Virus record (IMG/VR): IMGVR_UViG_3300035701_000011
Location: 33,146-97,145 of that record
Origin: a virus
DNA: 64,000 nucleotides
Reading direction: 5' to 3' (one strand)
Under the pieces are notes generated by a model that had not been told where the DNA came from, did no database searches, and saw only the letters and a list, made by a program, of their open reading frames with translations. The position numbers and the translations under genes were made by a program. Positions 32,683 through 40,973 of this stretch are shown here, piece by piece (position 1 is the first letter of the stretch; the number at the start of each line of letters is the position of its first letter).

Positions 32683-35130
32683 ATGGAAACAAATCCTAAT
32701 TCAAAAAAATGGTTAAAAATAATAGACCAATATGGTTGGGCATATTATTTTACTACCAAAGAGCAACAACGTTATTCTTATCATCAATTAGATTTAATGT
32801 CTTTTTTTGAATTCGAAGATATTCTAAATCAAATCCCAAAAATTGATTATGAAGTAATATATTATTCTGACCCTGCTATTTGGTATGATAAAGAAAAAAA
32901 GCAAATAGAAAATTTACGTAAAAATTTTCCAAAAATTAAAATTATAGGAGCAATTTCTGGAAATACTACAAATTATAAATATGATAATGTAGATTTAATT
33001 GTTCCTATCTCCTATAAAGATATAAATAATTTAAAATTAATTTATCCTAACATTCCTATAATTTTCTTACCTGAAAGTGTAGATACTAATTATTTTATCC
33101 CAAAAAATCAATATAATAATTTTATAGTAGGCTGGGCTGGTAGATTGTCTGCCCCAGATAAACGATGCCATCTATTAGATAAATTAAAATATACTGTGGA
33201 AAAACAAGCCGAACATAATGATAAAGACTTAATTAATGGTCGGTCTCTAGAACCTATGTTAAAATTTTATCACAAATTAGAATGTTTAATTTTATTGAGT
33301 AAACATGAATGTATGCCTAGAGTCGTTATGGAAGCAATGAGTTGTGGATTGCCTGTAATAGCAACAGATTGTGGGTCTATTAGATTATTATTAGATAAAG
33401 AATGGATTATTTCTAATAATCTAACTGATGAAGAAATTATAAAACAATGTAATAAAAAATTAGATATGCTAGCAAATAATTCTGTACTTCGGAAAAAAGT
33501 AGGAAAAAGAAATAGATTACATATAGAAAAATATTTTAGTTGGAAAATTAATCAACCTATGTGGGATAGAGTAATTAATTCCCTATATAATAATGATATG
33601 AAAGATATTCAAAAAGTTCATCAATATTATATGAATTTATTTCAGCCTATGTGGGAAAAAGATAAATTAGACATTTTAAAAATTATTGATGAATATGGAT
33701 GGGCATATCATTTTGTCAATCAAGAACAAATAAGATATACTAAACATAATCTTAGTTATCAAACTATTGAAGAAAGTAGTACTCTTACTACCGTACCTGA
33801 TTATGATATTATTTATTTCCACAGTTCAAATATGTATAGTTCTTGGGAAGATAAATTGATTATTAAATTACAAAAAGAAAATCCTTATACAAAAATTATA
33901 GGGGCTTATGGTGGAGAAACAGAACAAATATATCAAGACTGTGATATTGTTGTTTCTATTTCGTTAAAATATATGGAATTTTTGAAAAAAGAATATCCAA
34001 ATAAACCTGTTATCTTTCTCCCCGAATCGGTAGATACTAATTATTTCAAACCAAATAATATTTTAAATCGGTGTATTTTTGGTTGGGCTGGTAGATTATC
34101 TTCAGTCAAAAGACATCATTTATTAGATAAATTAAAATATCCTATTATAAAAAAATCCGATTGGGATAAGAAATTTTTTGTAAAAGAAAGAACTCTAGAA
34201 CCAATGAAAGATTTTTATAAAAGTATAGATGTATTTGTCCTAACTAGTCAATCCGAATGTATGCCCAGAGTAGTTTTAGAGGCTATGGCTTGTGGATTAC
34301 CTATAATATCTACCGATGTAGGGTCATTGAAACTCATAATAGAAGATGAGTGGTTAATTTTTAATACAGAGGATGAAAAAAATGTAATTGCAGAAATAAA
34401 TAAACGAATGGAAATATTAAATAAATATCCCGAAATTAGAAAACGAGTTGGAGAAAGAAATCGGAAATTTATAGAAGAACATTTCAGTTGGAAGATAACC
34501 CAACCATTATGGGATTCTGTTTTTAAATTAATTTATAATGGAGATTATAAAGGATGTGTAAATATAACAAATAAATTTTTATTAGATTTAGACGATTCTG
34601 TAACTTCTCATTTAGGCAGAGAAGCAATTGATATTCCAATAACTTCCAATCATATTAAAATTAAACTAGAAAAAATTAATTCTATACCTGTAGCAAAACC
34701 AATTATTCCTTTAAAGATTATTAAAGAAGAAAAGCAAGAAACCTTATTAGAAAAAATGTTTAAACCAAAACCTAAAATAGAAAATATAACTAAAGAAGAA
34801 CGATATAGAACCTTTTTTAAAGAACTTAATTCTAATGATATAAAATATTGGTTAATAAAAAATAGTTGTTTAGAACGGATTGTTTTAAGAGAATTAAAAA
34901 CTGAACTTCTCAATTTAGGTACCTGTGATATTAATAATCAAAATAAAATTAATTTAATTGCCGAACAATTTAAAATTCCTGTAGAAATAACTATAGAAAA
35001 CAGGAAAATTAAAGAATTTTCTATTTATGGAGAAACTATTTTTGTTCCGATACCTGTTGTAGAATATTTATATCGTATTTTTGGAAAAGATAATTTAATT
35101 AAAAAATATGGAGAAGAATGGATAAAATGA
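32683..35130 (+). CDS. Tandem GT4 glycosyltransferase with LicD-like tail
   Basis: 815 residues. Two homologous GT-B domains: the first has VGWAGRLSAPDKRCHLL and HECMPRVVMEAMSCGLPV, the second FGWAGRLSSVKRHHLL and SECMPRVVLEAMACGLPI. Both retain the nucleotide-sugar Glu motif, and each has the same start (KIIDQYGWAY; KIIDEYGWAY), so it is an internal duplication. Residues about 690-815 look like a degenerate LicD unit (DIKYWLIKNSCLE; FGKDNLIKKYGEEW). It could polymerise an alternating disaccharide. Low similarity at the catalytic Asp means activity of both halves should be tested. Confidence 0.78.
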   Translation: METNPNSKKWLKIIDQYGWAYYFTTKEQQRYSYHQLDLMSFFEFEDILNQIPKIDYEVIYYSDPAIWYDKEKKQIENLRKNFPKIKIIGAISGNTTNYKYDNVDLIVPISYKDINNLKLIYPNIPIIFLPESVDTNYFIPKNQYNNFIVGWAGRLSAPDKRCHLLDKLKYTVEKQAEHNDKDLINGRSLEPMLKFYHKLECLILLSKHECMPRVVMEAMSCGLPVIATDCGSIRLLLDKEWIISNNLTDEEIIKQCNKKLDMLANNSVLRKKVGKRNRLHIEKYFSWKINQPMWDRVINSLYNNDMKDIQKVHQYYMNLFQPMWEKDKLDILKIIDEYGWAYHFVNQEQIRYTKHNLSYQTIEESSTLTTVPDYDIIYFHSSNMYSSWEDKLIIKLQKENPYTKIIGAYGGETEQIYQDCDIVVSISLKYMEFLKKEYPNKPVIFLPESVDTNYFKPNNILNRCIFGWAGRLSSVKRHHLLDKLKYPIIKKSDWDKKFFVKERTLEPMKDFYKSIDVFVLTSQSECMPRVVLEAMACGLPIISTDVGSLKLIIEDEWLIFNTEDEKNVIAEINKRMEILNKYPEIRKRVGERNRKFIEEHFSWKITQPLWDSVFKLIYNGDYKGCVNITNKFLLDLDDSVTSHLGREAIDIPITSNHIKIKLEKINSIPVAKPIIPLKIIKEEKQETLLEKMFKPKPKIENITKEERYRTFFKELNSNDIKYWLIKNSCLERIVLRELKTELLNLGTCDINNQNKINLIAEQFKIPVEITIENRKIKEFSIYGETIFVPIPVVEYLYRIFGKDNLIKKYGEEWIK

Positions 35131-35762
35131 AAATATTAACTATAGGAAGTCATTTTGACGATTTGGAATTATCTTGTGGAGGTACAATAGCAAAATTTGC
35201 CTCTCAAGGACATATTATTTGGAGTATTATGACTGCAAAATCAGATTATACCTCTTATAATGGTATTATTTTACGTACAGAACAACAAGCCAAAGAAGAA
35301 GGAACTAAAGGATTATTATCTTTAGGAGTGGAAAAAGTAATCTGTCTGAACTATCCTACCAAAGATGTACCATTTGATTCTAAAATAATTGAATCGTTAA
35401 ACAGATGGATTGATATTTTTAATCCCGATATTATAATTACACACGCTCTCAATGAAAGTCATCCCGACCATTATAATACTGCTAAAAGTGTTATGGCTGC
35501 TGCTCGTTATCAAAAGACTATTTGGATGTTTGAAACTTTATATCCTTCCAAAACATCTACTCAATTATTTAGACCCTTAATTTATGTAGATATTAGTAAT
35601 TTTCTTAATTTAAAATTAAAATCTTTACAAGAACATAAAAGTCAAATTGAAAAATATTCATATTGGAAAGATTTAATTATTTCTTTAGCAAGAGTAAGAG
35701 GAATAGAAATAGGAACTCAATATGCCGAAGTATTTGATGTTATAAAAATGGAGTACAAATGA
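35118..35762 (+). CDS. PIG-L/LmbE-family deacetylase
   Basis: 214 residues. SHFDDLELSCGG near the N-terminus is the HxDD zinc motif and SHPDH near residue 115 supplies the third ligand. The family removes acetyl groups from N-acetylglucosamine-type sugars in glycolipids and mycothiol-like compounds. It overlaps the previous gene by 13 bases; ATG 35118 or 35127 both possible. Here it would deacetylate an amino sugar of the glycan being built. Confidence 0.8.
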   Translation: MDKMKILTIGSHFDDLELSCGGTIAKFASQGHIIWSIMTAKSDYTSYNGIILRTEQQAKEEGTKGLLSLGVEKVICLNYPTKDVPFDSKIIESLNRWIDIFNPDIIITHALNESHPDHYNTAKSVMAAARYQKTIWMFETLYPSKTSTQLFRPLIYVDISNFLNLKLKSLQEHKSQIEKYSYWKDLIISLARVRGIEIGTQYAEVFDVIKMEYK

Positions 35763-36388
35763 TAATAACTATACATCAAATAGAACATTTACCACATATA
35801 TCATTATTTAAAAAGTTCGCAAAAGCAAATATTATTGTTTTAGGAGATACTTTTCAATTTAAAAAGAATTATTTTGAAAATCGGAACAAAATAAAAGCCA
35901 ATAACAAACAAGGATGGCAATGGATAACCGTTCCTGTTCAATCTCATAACCATAAACAAATGAAAGATATTCAGATAAGTTATAGTTATGATTGGCAAAA
36001 AAAATATTTGTCATCTATAAAATTCAATTATGAAAAAGCAATCTATTTTTGCAAGTATTACGAAGATATTCAATATATAATCTCAAAAAATTATAAATAC
36101 CTCCGAGATTTAAATTATCATTTAATCAAAATATTTTTAAAATGGTTCAATATAAAAAAAGAAATTATTTTAACTTCTGAATTAAACTTAAATCCTGAGT
36201 TAAAAGGAACTGATTTGTTAGTAGAAATCTGTAAAAAAGTAGGTGCAGATACTTATTTATCTGGTGCAAGTGGAAGGGATTATTTGGAATTAAATAAATT
36301 CGGAGATATTAAAGTCATTTTTCACGAAAAAGAAGAAGGATTGAGTGCTATAGACCATTTATTTAGAATAGGAGGGTTTCTTGAATAA
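35759..36388 (+). CDS. WbqC-like protein
   Basis: 209 residues. IHQIEHLPHISLFKKFAKA, NYFENRNKIK, WITVPV and TYLSGASGRDYL match the WbqC family, met in O-antigen and lipid-glycan clusters beside LmbE deacetylases and sugar aminotransferases. The catalytic role in those clusters (a sugar-amine acyl transfer or condensation) is not firmly established. The start overlaps the preceding stop (ATGA). Confidence 0.7.
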   Translation: MIITIHQIEHLPHISLFKKFAKANIIVLGDTFQFKKNYFENRNKIKANNKQGWQWITVPVQSHNHKQMKDIQISYSYDWQKKYLSSIKFNYEKAIYFCKYYEDIQYIISKNYKYLRDLNYHLIKIFLKWFNIKKEIILTSELNLNPELKGTDLLVEICKKVGADTYLSGASGRDYLELNKFGDIKVIFHEKEEGLSAIDHLFRIGGFLE

Positions 36389-37313
36389 ATCTTATTCTTT
36401 AGGATTATCTGGATGGAGACCTAATTCATTAGGAGAAGCAACATCAAGTAATGATATGATATTTGCTGAATTAGAAAATGGATTTAAACAATTAAATCAT
36501 GTAGATTTGCATATTCTACCAGTAACTTGGGGGGCTATGGAAAAAAATTCGGATATTTATTTTAATGTTCTTCCAGAATTGGATTTCCTCTTATTACATA
36601 TTTATAATGGTTATTCTGTTATTCAAAATATTGAAAAAGCAAGAAACAAAATTAAATATCAAATTTGTTCATTTATTGAACATCCTCAAGAAAAGATGGA
36701 CTTCACTTTTGGATATTTAAAAAATTTTGAACCTAATTGTTACATCCCTTTTCCTTATAGTAAAGAATTCATGATTAATAAACCAAAAATACCAAAAACA
36801 ATATTATTAGAGAGTCCTCATCTTTTAAATGGTATACCAATGTTAAAATGGGATATATCCGAAAAATTAATTATGTGGTTAAAACCTTTAATTGAAGAAA
36901 ATTATAGAATTTATCAATTAACTACAAAAAAATCTATAGTAGATTTTGTGGAACCAATAATAATTTGCAATTATGAAAAATATATGGAATCAACTTCTCA
37001 AATAGAAACATTTATTCAATCCCATGTTGGAAGTTACGAACATTCTATTATAGATATGGTAGGAAGAGGTATCAGAACTTTAATTCCAGAAAATCAATTA
37101 AAAAACCATACTTCTACATTTATCCCTACAGAAATAGTTTATAATTTACAATTACCCGTATTCACAACTCAAGAAGAATTTTTAAATATAATAAGAACTC
37201 CAGTAGATATTGATTTATGGAATTCTAAAATTAATAAAATGACCGAAATGAAAGAAGTAATTAAAATAATAGATAATCATTTTCAAGAGGTCTTGGATAA
37301 AAATGATAAATAA
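36381..37313 (+). CDS. Probable glycosyltransferase, TTG start
   Basis: 310 residues starting TTG at 36381, five bases after GGAGG, within the previous gene's end. SLGLSGWRPNSLGEATSSND at the N-terminus, and HVGSYEHSIIDMVGRGIRTLIP, which resembles the donor-binding region of GT-B enzymes. I recognise no precise family. Position in the island and the GT-B-like pattern support a glycan role. Confidence 0.45.
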   Translation: MNKSYSLGLSGWRPNSLGEATSSNDMIFAELENGFKQLNHVDLHILPVTWGAMEKNSDIYFNVLPELDFLLLHIYNGYSVIQNIEKARNKIKYQICSFIEHPQEKMDFTFGYLKNFEPNCYIPFPYSKEFMINKPKIPKTILLESPHLLNGIPMLKWDISEKLIMWLKPLIEENYRIYQLTTKKSIVDFVEPIIICNYEKYMESTSQIETFIQSHVGSYEHSIIDMVGRGIRTLIPENQLKNHTSTFIPTEIVYNLQLPVFTTQEEFLNIIRTPVDIDLWNSKINKMTEMKEVIKIIDNHFQEVLDKNDK

Positions 37314-37329
37314 AAGGAAAAAATAATCT

Positions 37330-38133
37330 ATGAATAACTATAAAATTGCAATATTGATTACTACATTTTTGCGTGATAATCTCCTTTATAAGACACTTCA
37401 GACTATCGTAGATTATCATTCTGACAATTATATAGTTTTAATTGCTGACCAAGGATATACTTCTTCTGAAAAAGATATAACTATAGATTATTATAAATCG
37501 CAAATACCTTTAGAGTATTATAAAATTCCTTTTGATTCTGGACTTAGTTATGCTAGAAATTATTTAGTTAAAAAAGCATCCGAAATGAATATTCCTTATC
37601 TACTTCTTTCAGCAGATTCTATTCAATTTACACAACCTTATGATTTTCAATCAATTATAAATTTTTTAGAACAAGATATTAAACGAGGAATTGTGGGATT
37701 TAACCTAATAGGAAGTAAATGCCCCTGGGAATTTTTAATGGAAGTTATTCCTACTGGTATCAAATTAACTTCTTCATTAAATTATATTGATTTTGAAGAA
37801 ATTAAATATAAAAAAGTCGATATTTGCAGAAATATATTTATTGCAAAAACACCGACAGTTATTAATCTGTGGGATGAAGAAATGAAACTTTGTGAACATG
37901 AATTAGCTTTTTTAGAATATAAAAAAAGAGGTTATGAAGTTTATTGGACCGATTCTTATAAATTTAAAAAGGTTTCTGGGCGTAATACAGAAGAATACGA
38001 ATCTTATAGAAAAAGATTACATGATTATCAAAAAATATTAAAGCAAAAATTAAATATATCTGGATGGGTAATTTATTCTCCAGAAGTAATGAAAGAAATA
38101 AGAGAATATAAAGAGAAAAATAAATGTATATAG
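37330..38133 (+). CDS. GT2-family glycosyltransferase
   Basis: 267 residues. ILITTFLRDNLLYKTLQTI, LIADQGYT, SGLSYARNYLV and LLLSADSI match the GT-A fold; the usual DxD is the less standard SADS here. C-terminal helices are basic. TAAAAGGAAAAAATAATCT precedes ATG. Probably adds one sugar to the glycan built by this island. Confidence 0.7.
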   Translation: MNNYKIAILITTFLRDNLLYKTLQTIVDYHSDNYIVLIADQGYTSSEKDITIDYYKSQIPLEYYKIPFDSGLSYARNYLVKKASEMNIPYLLLSADSIQFTQPYDFQSIINFLEQDIKRGIVGFNLIGSKCPWEFLMEVIPTGIKLTSSLNYIDFEEIKYKKVDICRNIFIAKTPTVINLWDEEMKLCEHELAFLEYKKRGYEVYWTDSYKFKKVSGRNTEEYESYRKRLHDYQKILKQKLNISGWVIYSPEVMKEIREYKEKNKCI

Positions 38134-38285
38134 GACAAAAACTATTAGTTAAACATGAAGGTAAAGTACAAGAAGGAATTGTAGAAAATATTTATCTAGA
38201 AGATTTAGATATTCGTTTAAATAATAGAGAATTAATTAGTCGTAAATTCTGGGAAGTGAGAAAAGTTGATGAAAAAAAAGAATAA
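38124..38285 (+). CDS. 53-residue beta-rich protein
   Basis: MYIGQKLLVKHEGKVQEGIV continues as a small SH3-like beta protein ending in a charged helix. The start overlaps the previous gene by 10 bases. No function recognised. Confidence 0.45.
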   Translation: MYIGQKLLVKHEGKVQEGIVENIYLEDLDIRLNNRELISRKFWEVRKVDEKKE

Positions 38286-38406
38286 TAAAAAAGATGAGTT
38301 ATTAGAATTGGCAAGAGAATTTTGTCTTACTTGTCCTTGTTGTGGCAGAAAAATGCCCAATTTTAAATTTAAAAGAAATAAAGGCTGTAAATGGTGTAAA
38401 AAATGA
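38269..38406 (+). CDS. 45-residue zinc-ribbon protein
   Basis: Basic N-terminus, then CLTCPCCGRKMP and CKWCKK, the knuckles of a zinc ribbon. Overlaps both neighbours; the stop and the next start share ATGA. Another of the many mini zinc proteins. Confidence 0.5.
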   Translation: MKKKNNKKDELLELAREFCLTCPCCGRKMPNFKFKRNKGCKWCKK

Positions 38407-39128
38407 CCAATATTAATGAAATAATGATAATAGGGGGTGGGAAATCAATCCAGGATGGCTTAAATCAAGGGTTGCAGCCTCTTCTTGCCACGAAGTTCGT
38501 TATAGGCACTAATTATAGCTTTAAGACCTTTTCCAGCACATTTTTGTGCTTCCAGGACCGAGAATTTTATGTACCTGATTATGCCAAAAATTATCCTGAT
38601 GAAAAAACTATACGTCATCCTGATATTTATAATGAATTAAAACAGTTACCTCTTATAATAGGAATTAATATTAATGGAATAGAAGAGTTTAAATTAGATA
38701 ATACTATTTTATTAGATAAAAAAGAAATGGAAAAACTAACGGGAATTTTTGCTTTAAAATTAGCAGAAAAGATAATGGAAAAAGGTACTATTTATTTGTT
38801 AGGATTTGATTGGAACCGCAGGATAGGACTTCCAGAAAGAGACCCAAATTATAATCCAAAAACTGATTTACAAATTCATTATTATAATAATATTAAACAT
38901 AGAGGAGTAGGTTATGTAGGTTATTATGAAAATCATAATCCAGATAAAATATTTGTACAATTCATAAAAAAAGACGTTAAAATATTTAACGTCTCTTTAC
39001 AGAGTAACATAAATTGTTTTCCTAAAATTTCTTACGAACACATGTACACATTGCTGAACAAAGAAAAAATAAATCAAAAAGAAGCAAGGCAAGAAATAAA
39101 AAATAAATTCAATCATGATTTGAAATAG
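38403..39128 (+). CDS. Rossmann-like DUF115/sialyltransferase-like protein
   Basis: 241 residues. MIIGGGKSIQDGL, VIGTNYSF, KLTGIFALKLAEKI and IYLLGFDWN follow the layout of bacterial CST-type (GT42) and DUF115 proteins: N-terminal GGGxS loop, Asn-containing second strand, and a LLGFD strand. I infer nucleotide-sugar binding; catalytic residues are not proven. It is the last rightward gene, contains a terminator for the opposite unit (38966-38994), and its final 20 bases overlap the leftward tail gene. Confidence 0.5.
   Translation: MTNINEIMIIGGGKSIQDGLNQGLQPLLATKFVIGTNYSFKTFSSTFLCFQDREFYVPDYAKNYPDEKTIRHPDIYNELKQLPLIIGININGIEEFKLDNTILLDKKEMEKLTGIFALKLAEKIMEKGTIYLLGFDWNRRIGLPERDPNYNPKTDLQIHYYNNIKHRGVGYVGYYENHNPDKIFVQFIKKDVKIFNVSLQSNINCFPKISYEHMYTLLNKEKINQKEARQEIKNKFNHDLK
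38966..38994 (-). terminator. Intrinsic terminator for leftward unit
   Basis: AGACGTTAAA (38972-38981) and TTTAACGTCT (38985-38994) form a 10-bp perfect stem with a 3-base loop. On the minus strand the stem is followed by seven U (A-run 38966-38972), a strong intrinsic terminator 115 bases past the last leftward stop. It lies inside the coding sequence of the rightward gene at 38403-39128. On the + strand only CTCTTTAC follows, so it is mainly for leftward transcripts. Confidence 0.75.
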
Positions 39129-40260
39129 TAATAATTCCCATACTTATATTAACTAAAGTACTTTGAAAATAATTAAAAGGAATATCTCCCTCAAGAGGAT
39201 AACTTGCTGATTGCCCTAGAGACTCAAAATCACATTGAAAAGCAATACTATTGATAAGTTGTACACCATCATTATATAAATTTCTCGCAAAACTTCCATC
39301 AAAAGTATCAGATATATATATATCATAAGATGGTGGTTCTCCTGGGCGACCAAAACGATATTTTTTTCCACCTATCGAAATTTGAAAATAAGGCAGTTCA
39401 AAATTAGGGTATAAATTTTTTGAACCATTAGTTCTGATAAAATTAAATAAAAGATTATTTATTGTTAATTCTGTATTTGGTTTTGTAGCAAAAATTAAAT
39501 CAAAATCACAAATAAAATCAAAATAAACTCTTGCCCAGGGATTAGCAGCCCACCCTGTAGGTTCAGCATAAGAATAGGCGGTATAATTAAATTTAGATAA
39601 ACTATAATTACCGCTTGCCTCTACATTACCTATACCAAAAGGACACGCAGCAGTAGCTTGTAACATTCGTTTTTTAAAATCCACATCATTATATTTCCAA
39701 AGATAGTTGCACATAAATGTTCCAGTTGCTGTATCGGATTTCGGTGGCTCCCAATATCCCCAGTTCAAATTGTCGTATTTTAGATAAACTGATTTATAGG
39801 GTGAAGAATATTTTTCAATCCATGTTTCTTTCCACCCCATAGAAATAAAATGTCTTAAATCTTCTATATGGATTGCTTTACATTGATATTTTTCAGTCAA
39901 TTCAAGGTCTGTCCAGTTATCTTTAGAATTCATTGAATTTCCATCTTCATCAGTACTTAAAAAATCATGTAAAGACATACCTGTAATTGTTAATATTTTT
40001 TCTGTAGAACTTCTTAATTCTAAAATGTATTGTTTTATATTTTGATAAAAATAAAGAATACTTATAGGAGTAAAATTAGTGAGAGGAGTAACTCCATTAT
40101 CAATTTCTTGTTGATGCCTTTCATCTTGTAATTCTTCTATGTGAGTTGTAATTAATTGAATAAATCCCTTAAATTCATCTGTAGAAAGACTTGGAATAAC
40201 TAAAAGAGGGTCGTTAGTATAAATTCCAACCGTTCTTCCACAAATCGGACATTTTCCCAT
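39109..40260 (-). CDS. Tail/baseplate-associated protein
   Basis: 383 residues. Starts MGKCPICGRTVG (zinc knuckle; only one CxxC seen), then a helical region and a beta-rich C-terminal half with aromatic segments (WGYWEPP, NFELPYFQISIGGKKYRFG). ATG 40260 is 7 bases from AGGAG; a longer reading from 40302 lacks this. Last gene of the leftward unit after the hub protein, so a distal tail component, function inferred from position. Confidence 0.5.
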   Translation of the reverse strand: MGKCPICGRTVGIYTNDPLLVIPSLSTDEFKGFIQLITTHIEELQDERHQQEIDNGVTPLTNFTPISILYFYQNIKQYILELRSSTEKILTITGMSLHDFLSTDEDGNSMNSKDNWTDLELTEKYQCKAIHIEDLRHFISMGWKETWIEKYSSPYKSVYLKYDNLNWGYWEPPKSDTATGTFMCNYLWKYNDVDFKKRMLQATAACPFGIGNVEASGNYSLSKFNYTAYSYAEPTGWAANPWARVYFDFICDFDLIFATKPNTELTINNLLFNFIRTNGSKNLYPNFELPYFQISIGGKKYRFGRPGEPPSYDIYISDTFDGSFARNLYNDGVQLINSIAFQCDFESLGQSASYPLEGDIPFNYFQSTLVNISMGIITISNHD

Positions 40261-40262
40261 TA

Positions 40263-40955
40263 TTATACTCCTGGAGCATAAACCGAAAATAGTCTCCAAC
40301 AATTACCTGATTCATCCCATGTGATTGATGTTTTTGTAGTATCTGGATTGTATAATAAACTTTTCTTTTCTTGACCTTTACTATCTAACATAATATCCCC
40401 ATTTTCATCTCTTTCCACCAGAAAGCATTTTTTAACATCTATTTCATAAGATGCGACCCCCCAAGTTCCTTTATCTGGATTAAAAATCAAATCTAATAAT
40501 CCAATTTTATCTACTTGTTCACCATTTGTATTTATTTCCTTTTTTATTTGTGGTTGTGTTACCCAAAATTGTTGACTATGTTTGTTTGTAACAGGAGTAG
40601 CAACAAAATCATATTCTACAATTTCTAATACATCTTTTATTAGTGCTCCTCCAGAAAAACGAGAGTGAGAATGTTTATTATATCCTTTTCCTGTAATTGT
40701 ATCTGGAACTGGAGGTTCTACATTTGCTGGAGGATTCCCTAATTCCGAAGTATTCCAAATTATTGACCCCCCTAACATTTGACCCATTCCTGTTTTAATA
40801 TCAACAGAACTTATTAATCCTCTATCTCTACCGCCACCAGTAACTGTAATTGGTTTTTTATAGGTTCCTTCTGTATTACGGGATAGGTCTTCGACTTTAG
40901 AAGTTAATTCAATTATTTTATCTTCGAGTTCTTTTATTCTAGTATTAAGAGACAT
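40263..40955 (-). CDS. Structural protein with N-terminal coiled coil
   Basis: 230 residues. MSLNTRIKELEDKIIELTSK begins a heptad helix, then a Gly-rich bridge (TVTGGGRDRG) and a beta domain with KGYNKHSHSRFSGG. Typical of short tail-tip or fibre-attachment proteins. AAGGAGAA precedes the start. Between the hub and the last tail gene. Confidence 0.5.
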   Translation of the reverse strand: MSLNTRIKELEDKIIELTSKVEDLSRNTEGTYKKPITVTGGGRDRGLISSVDIKTGMGQMLGGSIIWNTSELGNPPANVEPPVPDTITGKGYNKHSHSRFSGGALIKDVLEIVEYDFVATPVTNKHSQQFWVTQPQIKKEINTNGEQVDKIGLLDLIFNPDKGTWGVASYEIDVKKCFLVERDENGDIMLDSKGQEKKSLLYNPDTTKTSITWDESGNCWRLFSVYAPGV

Positions 40956-40973
40956 ATATTTTCTCCTTACTTG

